Counted from the first letter of the stretch, positions 1 through 5,127 are shown. The stretch: 5,907 bases of DNA from Coriobacteriia bacterium (GCA_030653635.1 JAURYZ010000275.1:1-5907); one strand, 5' to 3'. Made by a program: numbers and translations. Notes: generated by a model not told the origin, from the letters alone.

Positions 1-2
1 CA

Positions 3-116
3 AGAAGAACGCCGTCGAGTACGAGCGAACAGCGACGCCTCACCCGAGCCGAAGCGGTCGAGCTTGAGGCACATGCTCGCCGCTTCCTCGCCTGGGCCAT
101 GCGTCAACTTCCCTGA
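3..116 (+). CDS. C-terminal fragment of an unidentified protein (5' end outside window)
   Basis: Frame 3 is open from the left edge to a TGA at 114-116 and encodes the last 37 residues of a protein that starts outside the window. The tail ends in LEAHARRFLAWAMRQLP, which reads as a charged amphipathic helix with the strong GC3 bias of real genes here. The other two forward frames give less protein-like translations, and one stops by position 65. I do not recognise the family, and no motif is visible. It would lie in the same direction as msrA, with an 85-bp gap between them. I saw no convincing terminator in that gap. Confidence 0.5.
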   Translation, partial: RRTPSSTSEQRRLTRAEAVELEAHARRFLAWAMRQLP

Positions 117-201
117 GCGCGCCTGCGACCGCCGGGGTGTAGCCACCCTTGCACGCCATTTGCTCTCATCGGCATGAACCCGACATGAGAGGTGTGGCGC
201 C

Positions 202-864
202 ATGGCTCGCTTCTATCGTCCGGCCGCACGCGTGCTGGTCGCTGCCGTGCTGCTCGTGGCGCTGCCGCTTTCGGGCTGCACGCCTGTGGGTACTATCGAT
301 ACCAACGAGCGCAGCGTCGAGGTGACCACGACCATACGTGAACCGGAAGGTGAGGGCATGGCTACCATCTACATTGCAGGCGGCTGTTTCTGGGGCGTCG
401 AGAAGTACATGTCGCTGATCAACGGCGTGGCCGACGCGGAGTCAGGCTACGCGAACGGCACCATCGAGTCGCCCACCTATGAAGACGTGACCACCGGCAA
501 CTCCGGCTACACCGAGACGGTGCGCGTCGAGTACGACCCCAAGGTGGCGCCGCTTTCGTTCCTTCTGGACCTCTTCTACAAGGCTATCGATCCCACCACC
601 ATGAACCGCCAAGGCAACGACGTGGGCTCCAACTACCGCAGCGGCATCTACTACACCGACCCCGCCGACCGCGCGATCATCGAGGCCTCGCTCGCCAAGC
701 TGCAGAAGAGCTACGACGCCCCGATCGCCATCGAGGTCAAACCCCTCAAGAGCTACACACCTGCCGAGGAGTACCATCAGGACTACCTCGAGAAGAACCC
801 CGGAGGGTACTGCCACATCACCCCCGGCCTGTTCGATTCTGCGGCGAAGGCTCGGCCGGAGTAG
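202..864 (+). CDS. msrA: Peptide methionine sulfoxide reductase MsrA, predicted lipoprotein form
   Basis: MsrA reduces the S epimer of methionine sulfoxide, free or in proteins, and is regenerated by thioredoxin-type reductants. The catalytic motif GGCFWGVE is at residues 60-67 with nucleophile Cys62. The family blocks YTETVRVEYDP (103-113) and EEYHQDYLEKNPGGYC (189-204) follow. Cys204 matches the first recycling cysteine, and the second C-terminal recycling cysteine of E. coli MsrA is absent. Residues 1-26 form a lipoprotein signal: basic start, hydrophobic stretch and lipobox LSGC with Cys26, so the product should be anchored on the outer face of the membrane by a roughly 30-residue linker. 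The ATG at 202 has an SD-like GAGAGGTG at 187-194. A second ATG at 358, just before the catalytic domain, has its own SD. The protein is 220 aa; a typical cytosolic MsrA is about 170-210 aa. The family call is very secure, the localisation is inferred. Confidence 0.96.
   Translation: MARFYRPAARVLVAAVLLVALPLSGCTPVGTIDTNERSVEVTTTIREPEGEGMATIYIAGGCFWGVEKYMSLINGVADAESGYANGTIESPTYEDVTTGNSGYTETVRVEYDPKVAPLSFLLDLFYKAIDPTTMNRQGNDVGSNYRSGIYYTDPADRAIIEASLAKLQKSYDAPIAIEVKPLKSYTPAEEYHQDYLEKNPGGYCHITPGLFDSAAKARPE
345..360 (+). promoter_or_regulatory. Internal SD and start codon inside msrA
   Basis: GGAAGG (345-350) sits 7 nt before an in-frame ATG (358-360), which would begin a 168-aa protein MATIYIAGGCFWGVE. 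This is where a cytosolic MsrA normally starts. The site could yield a second isoform without the lipoprotein signal, or be a relic of how the signal was fused on. The SD quality is seen in the sequence. Its use in the cell is inferred. Confidence 0.4.
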
Positions 865-906
865 GGACCGAATCCCCGGACCCATGCTTGCGCTCGCGTT
901 GCGTAC

Positions 907-940
907 GGTCGTACCATGAGTACGACCACTGAGTACGACC
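907..940 (+). promoter_or_regulatory. Probable VapB operator and promoter region: GTACGACC repeats
   Basis: Three copies of one 8-mer lie just upstream of the antitoxin gene. GGTCGTAC at 907-914 is inverted relative to GTACGACC at 920-927 and 933-940. The last two extend to 11-bp direct repeats (TGAGTACGACC at 917-927 and 930-940), offset by 13 bp. Ribbon-helix-helix antitoxins commonly bind such short repeats to repress their own operon. A weak promoter fits across the site: TTGCGC at 888-893, an 18-nt spacer, then TACCAT at 912-917. GAGGAG at 944-949 is the likely SD for the GTG at 962, at a slightly long 12-nt spacing. Confidence 0.6.
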
Positions 941-961
941 GCCGAGGAGCCCGCTCTGGCC

Positions 962-1270
962 GTGGAGAAGTTCTCAATCTCGCTTCCCGAGGAACTCGTG
1001 AGCGATCTGGATGCGCTCGCGGACGCCAACGGGCTCACCCGCAGCGCGATGATCCGTGAAGCGACCGCCACGTATGTGGTGCAGCGCAAATCCGCCCAGT
1101 TCGAGGCGAAGCGACGCACGCGAATCGATGATGCGCTCGCCGGCCTCGATGTTGTCGCATCCCAGTGGGGTGACGATGATCACTCCGGACTCGAGTACCT
1201 CAGTGAGATCCGCGGTGAAGGCGCCTTGGGCGATCTGCCGCGCGGTCCGGAGGCGGCCGACGATGAGTGA
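962..1270 (+). CDS. vapB: VapB-type ribbon-helix-helix (CopG family) antitoxin
   Basis: 102 aa. Residues 2-8 (EKFSISL) form the DNA-contacting strand, followed by helix A (PEELVSDLDALADANG) and helix B (TRSAMIREATATYVV). This is the classic RHH_1/CopG layout in the first 45 residues. The remaining 57 residues are acidic and flexible in places, ending in a DDE tail, and would be the toxin-neutralising segment. The start is a GTG with GAGGAG upstream. No in-frame ATG precedes it. The stop TGA at 1268-1270 overlaps the PIN-domain gene start by 8 bp, so the two are translationally coupled in antitoxin-then-toxin order. The protein probably represses its own operon through the repeats at 907-940. 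The fold call is firm. Assignment as antitoxin rests on the PIN partner. Confidence 0.88.
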   Translation: MEKFSISLPEELVSDLDALADANGLTRSAMIREATATYVVQRKSAQFEAKRRTRIDDALAGLDVVASQWGDDDHSGLEYLSEIRGEGALGDLPRGPEAADDE

Positions 1271-1667
1271 GCGCGAGCTCGTGGTGCTCGACTCGTCGGT
1301 AGGCGTGAAATGGATCAAGCCCGAGGTCGGCCGCGACCAGGCGATGCAGCTACTGGCAGATCACCGCGATGCCCGCATCCGAATCGTGGTGCCATCCCAC
1401 TTCATCCACGAGGTAGTATCCGTTGCCGTTCGCCGAGGAGGCCCCGAACTCGGGGGCCAAGTCTGGGAGCTGCTCGCGGCGCTCGATCTGACGGTCGTGG
1501 GACTGGATGCGACTGTCGCTCACTCGGCGTTTGACCAGTGCAGGCTTCTGGGGTGCAGCTTCTACGATGCGCTTGCGCCAGCACTGGCCGAGCGGATCGG
1601 TGCCACGCTGTGGTCAGCGGATGTGGGAGCGCATGCGGGGTTCGAGGGAGTGCAGGTGGTGGGGTAG
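1263..1667 (+). CDS. vapC: VapC-type PIN-domain ribonuclease toxin
   Basis: 134 aa, the usual VapC size. The four acidic residues of a PIN active site are in place: Asp10 (LVVLDSSVGVKW), Glu50 (HFIHEVVSVA), Asp102 (CSFYDALAPALAE) and Asp120 (LWSADVGAH). VapC toxins are Mg2+-dependent endoribonucleases that usually cut tRNA or rRNA and are held inactive by VapB. The substrate of this one cannot be read from the sequence. The ATG at 1263 lies inside the end of vapB (8-bp overlap), so translation depends on the antitoxin gene. Upstream in-frame codons lie within vapB and give an unrelated N-terminus, so the ATG at 1263 is the sensible start. The stop is TAG. The gene appears intact and potentially active. 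Confidence 0.92.
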   Translation: MSERELVVLDSSVGVKWIKPEVGRDQAMQLLADHRDARIRIVVPSHFIHEVVSVAVRRGGPELGGQVWELLAALDLTVVGLDATVAHSAFDQCRLLGCSFYDALAPALAERIGATLWSADVGAHAGFEGVQVVG

Positions 1668-1700
1668 GGGGCGTGCGCGCTCGTCCGAGATGCTCCTGAC

Positions 1701-1751
1701 AACCCTTACTGGCTCGACGCCATAGTTAGGTTTAGCGCATAACCCTTACTG
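1701..1751. repeat. Pair of 11-bp direct repeats AACCCTTACTG in a convergent intergenic gap
   Basis: AACCCTTACTG occurs at 1701-1711 and again at 1741-1751, offset by 40 bp, in the 99-bp gap between the convergent stops of vapC and the HEPN gene. A short GGTT / AACC inverted pair with loop TAGCGCAT lies just before the second copy. The gap is visibly less GC-rich than its flanks. No good U-tailed terminator is present. The function is unknown: a recombination scar or a weak two-sided terminator are options. Confidence 0.4.
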
Positions 1752-1766
1752 AGGAGGATCGACGGA

Positions 1767-2219
1767 CTACCGCAGTTCCGGGTGCTGAGCATCGAGCCAG
1801 TCGAGTACCTCACGCCGAAATTCAAGCGTGTCCTGAAGTAGCTCGAGTAGGTCCGCCTTCGACGCAACCCCGACGCGGTCGTAGTCAGCTTCGTTCCGTG
1901 CCCTGCGACAGGAGTCGAGGTATCGCTTCCTGTCGGATTGCTCCGGTCCCATGAATTCGGTCAAGAGCGCGATCGACTTCCAGTGATGTCCTCCGGCACT
2001 CGATGCGGTACGGTAGCCGCTCGCTCGCATGACTACGGTGACCAGCTGAAGTGCCGCGCTGTATGCAGTGGCGAATCGTCGGTCTACCGAGACCGCTGCG
2101 ACATTTGCGTCCGACAAATCTCGGTCGGCGATCGCGAGAAGGTGCAGGATCTCCTTGCGCTGGGGCGCGTGGGATTTGACCGAGCCGTCAGCGAGCCAGG
2201 CGCTCAAGCTCAAGCTCAT
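1767..2219 (-). CDS. HEPN-domain protein, partner of the upstream nucleotidyltransferase
   Basis: 150 aa, all-helical, and it reads as a HEPN protein of the kind paired with winged-helix nucleotidyltransferases. It opens with WLADGSVKSHAPQRKEILHLL, and has RFATAYSAALQLV (48-60), MRASGYR then GHHWKSIALL (64-85), the signature RRARNEADYD (105-114) and a C-terminal helix ending WLDAQHPEL. It resembles the SAV_6107-like HEPN group from memory, which I could not check. The canonical HEPN RNase motif R-x4-6-H is not visible: after Arg108-Asn109 the His position holds Asp112, followed by Tyr113. In MNT-HEPN pairs the HEPN is typically the toxin and the MNT silences it by AMPylation. Whether this variant is a toxin is uncertain. 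The ATG at 2219 lies 32 bp inside the upstream gene, so coupling is expected; adjacent TTG/GTG codons are alternative starts. An in-frame extension to 2351 runs deep inside the MNT gene and is not protein-like. Confidence 0.75.
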   Translation of the reverse strand: MSLSLSAWLADGSVKSHAPQRKEILHLLAIADRDLSDANVAAVSVDRRFATAYSAALQLVTVVMRASGYRTASSAGGHHWKSIALLTEFMGPEQSDRKRYLDSCRRARNEADYDRVGVASKADLLELLQDTLEFRREVLDWLDAQHPELR

Positions 2220-2790
2220 CACCAACCAACCACAGCTTGGGGCCCGATAGGACGTTGAGAACAAAAGGGTTGCCCTCCGCGATGCCTGCGGCGAGCGTCT
2301 CTCTCGAATAGGGTGTGATGTTGAGCTCCCTGCCCAATGTGTCTTCTGCATCGCCTAAGCCAAGCGCGAGCATCTTCCTGGTCGCACTTCCCACAACAAA
2401 CAGATCGACATCGCTCTGGACTCTGATCTCACCTGAGGCGACCGAGCCGTACACAAACGCCAGATCTATTGAGTCCGCCAACGGCTCGAGTGCAGCACGT
2501 AAGACATCTGCTAGTGCGAAAGTCCTGAGGAAGAGCGTCTGCAGACTCGCGAATGCGGGGTTCGTCTTCACGGCACTGTAGTACACCTGCCGACCATCCC
2601 GCCTGATGCTGACGAGGTCAGCGGAGACGAGCTTGTCCAGCGCCAGTTGAATAGGGCGCAGGTTCCCTCCGGTGCGCCGCACGAGTTCCTGCTGGTAGAA
2701 CGAATCGTCGGGATTCGTCAGAAATGCCGTCAGCAGTTGTACGACGGATCGCGATGAGAAGATGGACTCAAGTGGATTGCTTATACTCAT
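2188..2790 (-). CDS. Winged-helix / minimal nucleotidyltransferase (MNT) fusion, probable antitoxin and autoregulator
   Basis: 200 aa in two parts. Residues 8-75 form an ArsR/MarR-like winged helix: LESIFSSRSVVQLLTAFL, recognition-helix region RTGGNLRPIQLALDKLV, and wing RRDGRQVYYSAV. Residues 108-190 form a Pol-beta-type nucleotidyltransferase: FVYGSVASGE with Gly115-Ser116, SDVDLFVVG with Asp127 and Asp129, then RELNITPYS and NPFVLNVLSGPKLWLVG. MNT proteins partnered with HEPN toxins add AMP to the toxin, and the winged helix should bind the palindromes at 2784-2821. I chose the ATG at 2790 because it gives the family's usual N-terminus and sits at the predicted transcription start. In-frame ATGs at 2811 and upstream would add non-family residues translated from the operator itself. 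No SD precedes the ATG at 2790, consistent with a leaderless message. The 3' end overlaps the HEPN gene by 32 bp. Confidence 0.85.
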   Translation of the reverse strand: MSISNPLESIFSSRSVVQLLTAFLTNPDDSFYQQELVRRTGGNLRPIQLALDKLVSADLVSIRRDGRQVYYSAVKTNPAFASLQTLFLRTFALADVLRAALEPLADSIDLAFVYGSVASGEIRVQSDVDLFVVGSATRKMLALGLGDAEDTLGRELNITPYSRETLAAGIAEGNPFVLNVLSGPKLWLVGDELELERLAR

Positions 2791-2827
2791 ACAGTGAGTA
2801 ATAACACTCATTACATGAGTATGTCCA
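2784..2827 (-). promoter_or_regulatory. Promoter with two palindromic operators for the MNT-HEPN operon
   Basis: Reading the minus strand, TGGACA (2827-2822) matches five of six bases of a -35 box. TATTAC (2803-2798), preceded by TG one base away, is an extended -10 box at an 18-nt spacing. Transcription would then begin at about 2791-2790, at the ATG. Two 17-bp palindromes are laid over this: TACTCATacaGTGAGTA (2784-2800), covering the -10 end and start codon, and CACTCATtacATGAGTA (2805-2821), filling the -35/-10 spacer. They are offset by 21 bp, two helical turns, so two dimers could bind on one face. The winged-helix MNT protein is the obvious ligand. Confidence 0.65.
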
Positions 2828-2922
2828 GCGTCGATCGGTGGAATGCGACAGTGGGTGGTCATGCTTCAGGGTAGCGCCGACAGTCTTGCCGAGGTCTAAC
2901 CTGGATCCATGAACTGTTGGCG

Positions 2923-3516
2923 TCACGCCTGAACAATTGTGGGTTCGAGCGAGAGCGGCTGGCCGACGAGCAACTTCTGGCGCGGCCCCACGTTGGTCAC
3001 CTCGCGGCGATAGTGTCGTCCGTCGTCACACACGACGACCGGTTTCCCAAGTATGCGTTCCGCCATCGCGGGGTCGACTTCCGGCACAGAGCAGGCCACG
3101 ATCCGCTCTGCGCCGCCGGAGACCTCAGCATATGCGCCTGGAAGTGCGAGTCCCGAGCAGAGTGCCCTCTTCAGCGCTTCTCGTCCAACTGCACTGCCGT
3201 CGGTCGCTGCCAATCCGAGCTTGAGGCCCCCGGCCGTCGTTTTGAAGCAAAGGAAGGCGATGACCTCGTGCTCCGCATCAACGATCACGAGCCATCTGTT
3301 GAACTCAAGGAGAGCGTCCGGTGTCGGCGCATTGAGCACGGCATCGAATCGACTGTACGTGTCGCGGTACAACCGATGAATGTCCCGGATTTCGTCACCC
3401 TCAAGGAAGTCTAACGGATCGATCTGCGCGTAGGGCCCTTCATCTTTGAGGAGCCATCCGAGGCTGTCGAGCCCGCCCGTTTCCACCCGCGCGACCAAGA
3501 ATAGAGCAGCATTCAC
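2923..3516 (-). CDS. Uncharacterised protein with weak GNAT acetyltransferase-like features, partner of a Phd-like antitoxin
   Basis: 197 aa, not recognised with confidence. The middle reads like an acetyltransferase core: strands WLVIVDAEHEVIAFLCF (75-91), then KLGLAATDGSAVGREALKRAL (99-119), where SAVGREAL could be a degenerate acetyl-CoA loop (Q/R-x-x-G-x-G/A) and its helix. The end, AERILGKPVVV then HYRREVTNVGPRQKLLVGQP (152-187), has the final strand-helix-strand feel of a GNAT fold. The first 70 residues are acidic and helical. There is no signal peptide or membrane segment. It starts with GTG overlapping the stop of the Phd-like gene by 4 bp (GTGA), so it is coupled in antitoxin-then-toxin order. 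By position it is the candidate toxin. GNAT toxins acetylate aminoacyl-tRNAs or ribosomal proteins, but nothing here shows that activity. A structural protein of a mobile element is an alternative. Confidence 0.5.
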   Translation of the reverse strand: MNAALFLVARVETGGLDSLGWLLKDEGPYAQIDPLDFLEGDEIRDIHRLYRDTYSRFDAVLNAPTPDALLEFNRWLVIVDAEHEVIAFLCFKTTAGGLKLGLAATDGSAVGREALKRALCSGLALPGAYAEVSGGAERIVACSVPEVDPAMAERILGKPVVVCDDGRHYRREVTNVGPRQKLLVGQPLSLEPTIVQA

Positions 3517-4109
3517 CTCGACGCGCCTTCGCGATCAACTACTTCGCTGGAGGCGTCTTCAATCACATCATAGAAGCCCGATTCGCGGGCATCCGCGATG
3601 GTCTTTGCGAGGTTTGCTCGTTTGGTGAGTCGCTCGAGTGCCTCTGGATGACGCATTCGCTGCTGCAAGGCCTTCATCTCAGCATCGCGGAGCGGAAGCA
3701 CGTCAATGCGCAGCAGCAATTCCAGATCCTCCATCGGGAGGACACTCAGTTCCCTTACTGCGGGCACCCTGAGATGCAAAGGCGCGTCCGGTAGTAGCTC
3801 CTCGACGACCAGGAATGCCAGCTTCTCGGCCTTGTTGCCGTGCTTCAGAATCGGTGCAAACCGGGTGTAGGACACGCAGGCCATACTCGGCTTGCCGCGT
3901 GGCCCAACCAACACGCTGTTCTCGGGACCTGCATCCACGTCCGATAGGAGCCGTGAGAAGTTGGCTCGAGCTTCAGCAACCATGAGTACCGGTTGAGGTG
4001 CGAGCCGATAGCTGGCCCGAGGCCCTGCAGAGTCCTGGTCCTCGCTATCGGCAGAAGCAAGCCCCGCCTCCAACGCGTTCACGGACTTTGCACTCCGTGT
4101 GTCAGCCAC
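3513..4109 (-). CDS. Phd/YefM-like antitoxin with long C-terminal extension
   Basis: 198 aa. Residues 43-88 carry the Phd/YefM fold signature: MVAEARANFSRLLSDV, then NSVLVGPRGKPSMACVSYTRFAPIL. This is the dimerising DNA-binding part. It is preceded by an unusual disordered, Ser/Ala/Asp-rich stretch of about 40 residues and followed by about 110 extra residues rich in Leu, Glu and Arg (for example PMEDLELLLRIDVLPL and RMRHPEALERLTKRANLAK). Ordinary Phd antitoxins are only 70-90 aa. The GTG at 4107-4109 has a textbook SD, GGGAGG (4122-4117 on this strand), at 7 nt, which decides the start over an in-frame upstream ATG at 4175 that lacks one. The gene heads a two-gene operon and probably binds the TGTAC repeats just upstream. 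The long tail may bind the partner or be a second domain. I do not recognise it. Confidence 0.7.
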   Translation of the reverse strand: MADTRSAKSVNALEAGLASADSEDQDSAGPRASYRLAPQPVLMVAEARANFSRLLSDVDAGPENSVLVGPRGKPSMACVSYTRFAPILKHGNKAEKLAFLVVEELLPDAPLHLRVPAVRELSVLPMEDLELLLRIDVLPLRDAEMKALQQRMRHPEALERLTKRANLAKTIADARESGFYDVIEDASSEVVDREGASR

Positions 4110-4128
4110 GTTATCGCCTCCCTGGTGA

Positions 4129-4161
4129 TGTACGACTTGTACATAGTGTACAGTATGACAG
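4129..4161 (-). promoter_or_regulatory. 9-bp-spaced TGTAC repeats, probable operator of the Phd-like operon
   Basis: On the plus strand TGTACG (4129-4134), TGTACA (4138-4143) and TGTACA (4147-4152) recur every 9 bp, with a degenerate TGACAG (4156-4161) in phase as a fourth unit. TGTACA is itself a palindrome, so each unit can be read on either strand. The array ends 7 bp upstream of the SD of the Phd-like gene (4117-4122) and lies in the divergent gap with the DUF3800 gene, so it could control both. Phd/YefM proteins bind short palindromes in their own promoters. I could not place a convincing -35/-10 pair here. Confidence 0.6.
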
Positions 4162-4266
4162 TTAGAACAGGGCATGCGTCTGTGGAACTAGGTCTCTTGG
4201 TATTGGGCGGCAGCGCGCCGCTGGTGCAACCTAGCAGGCTGGGCAAGCCCCGGGGAGGGGACGCAC

Positions 4267-4923
4267 TTGGCAACTACCGCGTACATCTACTTCGATGAAG
4301 CCGGGAACCTGGATTTCTCCCCGACGGGGAGCAGGTACTCCATCATGACGTGCGTGGTGAGCGCCAGGCCCTTTGCTGCCCATTGCGACCTTCTCGACAT
4401 CAAGTACAACTGTCTCGAGGAGGGGCTCGACCTTGATCGCTTTCATGCGACGGAGGACAGGCAGGCGGTACGCGATCAGGTATTTTAGGTCATCGCCAAG
4501 CGCCTTGGAGACTTCGAGGTCTACGCGGTAATCATCCGCAAGAATCGTACGAATCCGTCACTGCGCGACGTGCGTACGTTCTACCCTCTTGCATTCGATT
4601 TGCTTACGAAATGCGCATGCCCTCGCTCCTTGTCGGGGTTTGCGCATGTGGTGGCGGTTACCGATCGCATTCCCGTCGCCAAGAAGCAGGGTGAGGTGAA
4701 GCAGGCGCTCAAGAGAGCGTTCAAGAAGAACCTGGGAGGACGCACCTACGCGCTCTTCCATCATGAATCGCGCAGCGACTTGAACCTGCAAATCGCTGAC
4801 TACTTCTGCTGGGCAATTCAGAGAAAGTGGGAAGGCGATGACGATCGATCGTACGTACTGATTGAGCAGGCGATTTGTGGTGAGGGTGACCCCTTTGAGT
4901 ACGACGATCAGGAGTACTACTAG
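4267..4923 (+). pseudogene. DUF3800-family gene interrupted by an in-frame TAG
   Basis: One reading frame from a TTG at 4267 to TAG at 4921-4923, with a single internal TAG at 4486-4488 (codon 74). The start has a strong SD, GGGGAGGGG (4252-4260), at 6 nt. Both halves are one DUF3800 protein: N-terminal AYIYFDEAGNLDF with the conserved Asp10-Glu11, then RFHATEDRQAVRDQVF up to the stop. Beyond it come VIAKRLGDFEVYAVIIRK and near the C-terminus NLQIADYFCWAIQRK with conserved Gln175 and Asp178. DUF3800 proteins have conserved acidic residues suggestive of a nuclease-like fold and are common on mobile elements and in defence islands, but their activity is unproven. Full length would be 218 codons, normal for the family. 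The missense pattern is intact everywhere else, so the lesion looks recent, or is a readthrough site or sequencing error. Reinitiation downstream (for example GTG at 4570) would give only the C-terminal part. Confidence 0.82.
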
Positions 4924-4937
4924 GGTCGGTAAAATGA

Positions 4938-4991
4938 CCACCCCAGCTATCCCTTTCGGGAAGAGCCCCCTGGGCTCTTTCGCTGGGGTGG
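4938..4991. terminator. Three-way-junction inverted repeat, probable terminator after the DUF3800 gene
   Basis: Fourteen bases after the stop, perfect 10-bp arms CCACCCCAGC (4938-4947) and GCTGGGGTGG (4982-4991) enclose two further hairpins. One is CCC tttc GGG (4951-4960). The other is an 8-bp stem AAGAGCCC (4961-4968) / GGGCTCTT (4972-4979) with loop CCT and a short trailing T run. The inner hairpin alone resembles an intrinsic terminator and would work on either strand. The long outer stem makes a closed three-way junction that a simple terminator does not need. Confidence 0.65.
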
Positions 4992-5015
4992 AACGTTTAC
5001 AAGTTCATTCTACCG

Positions 5016-5038
5016 CTTGTTGGCGCGAAACCAACGAG
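5016..5038. repeat. Hairpin-forming inverted repeat
   Basis: CTTGTTGG (5016-5023) pairs with CCAACGAG (5031-5038) over a CGCGAAA loop, eight pairs including one G-T as DNA (G-U as RNA). An outer CCGC (5013-5016) / GCGG (5041-5044) pairing is possible. No T run follows, so it is not an obvious terminator. It sits between the junction element and the 25-bp palindrome, in a stretch without an intact gene. Confidence 0.35.
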
Positions 5039-5070
5039 TTGCGGCGGGCCAGCGTGTAGGCCACAACGCA

Positions 5071-5095
5071 ATATTCTCGACAGTGTCGAGAATAT
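5071..5095. promoter_or_regulatory. 25-bp perfect palindrome, probable operator
   Basis: Arms ATATTCTCGACA (5071-5082) and TGTCGAGAATAT (5084-5095) are exact reverse complements around a single central G. A perfect 12-bp arm with almost no loop suits binding by a dimeric repressor rather than an RNA hairpin. It lies about 30 bp before a coding-looking remnant (5128-5253). It may be the surviving operator of a lost antitoxin gene, since each neighbouring TA module also has its own repeat operator. Confidence 0.55.
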
Positions 5096-5127
5096 CTCCA
5101 CATCGGCACAGAGCTGAGCCGACTTGA

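Noticed and set aside
529..541. GAGTACGACC inside msrA (and GAGTACGAC near 4897) as extra copies of the vap operator
   Set aside because: Both encode Glu-Tyr-Asp with favoured codons inside genes, so coincidence of codon use is sufficient. They lack the inverted partner.
442..1119. Long minus-strand open frame opposite msrA and vapB
   Set aside because: It is antisense to two secure genes. The translation is Val/Gly/Arg/Ser low-complexity with no motif, as expected from the high-GC complement.
2220..2351. Upstream extension of the HEPN gene to 2351
   Set aside because: The added 44 residues lie wholly within the nucleotidyltransferase coding sequence, are Ser/Arg-rich and not family-like. 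The ATG at 2219 gives the expected N-terminus.
2911..2940. Hairpin GGC GTCAC GCC at the end of the 197-aa gene as a terminator
   Set aside because: The stem is three to five pairs, overlaps the stop codon, and no T run follows on either strand.
2917..3414. Plus-strand open frame opposite the 197-aa GNAT-like gene
   Set aside because: No recognisable motif and Arg/Ser/Cys-rich. The minus-strand frame has 4-bp coupling to a recognisable antitoxin and better codon bias.
5071..5095. SOS (LexA) box in the 25-bp palindrome
   Set aside because: The core CGACAGTGTCG lacks the GAAC-N4-GTTC half-sites of the actinobacterial box, and no SOS-type gene follows.
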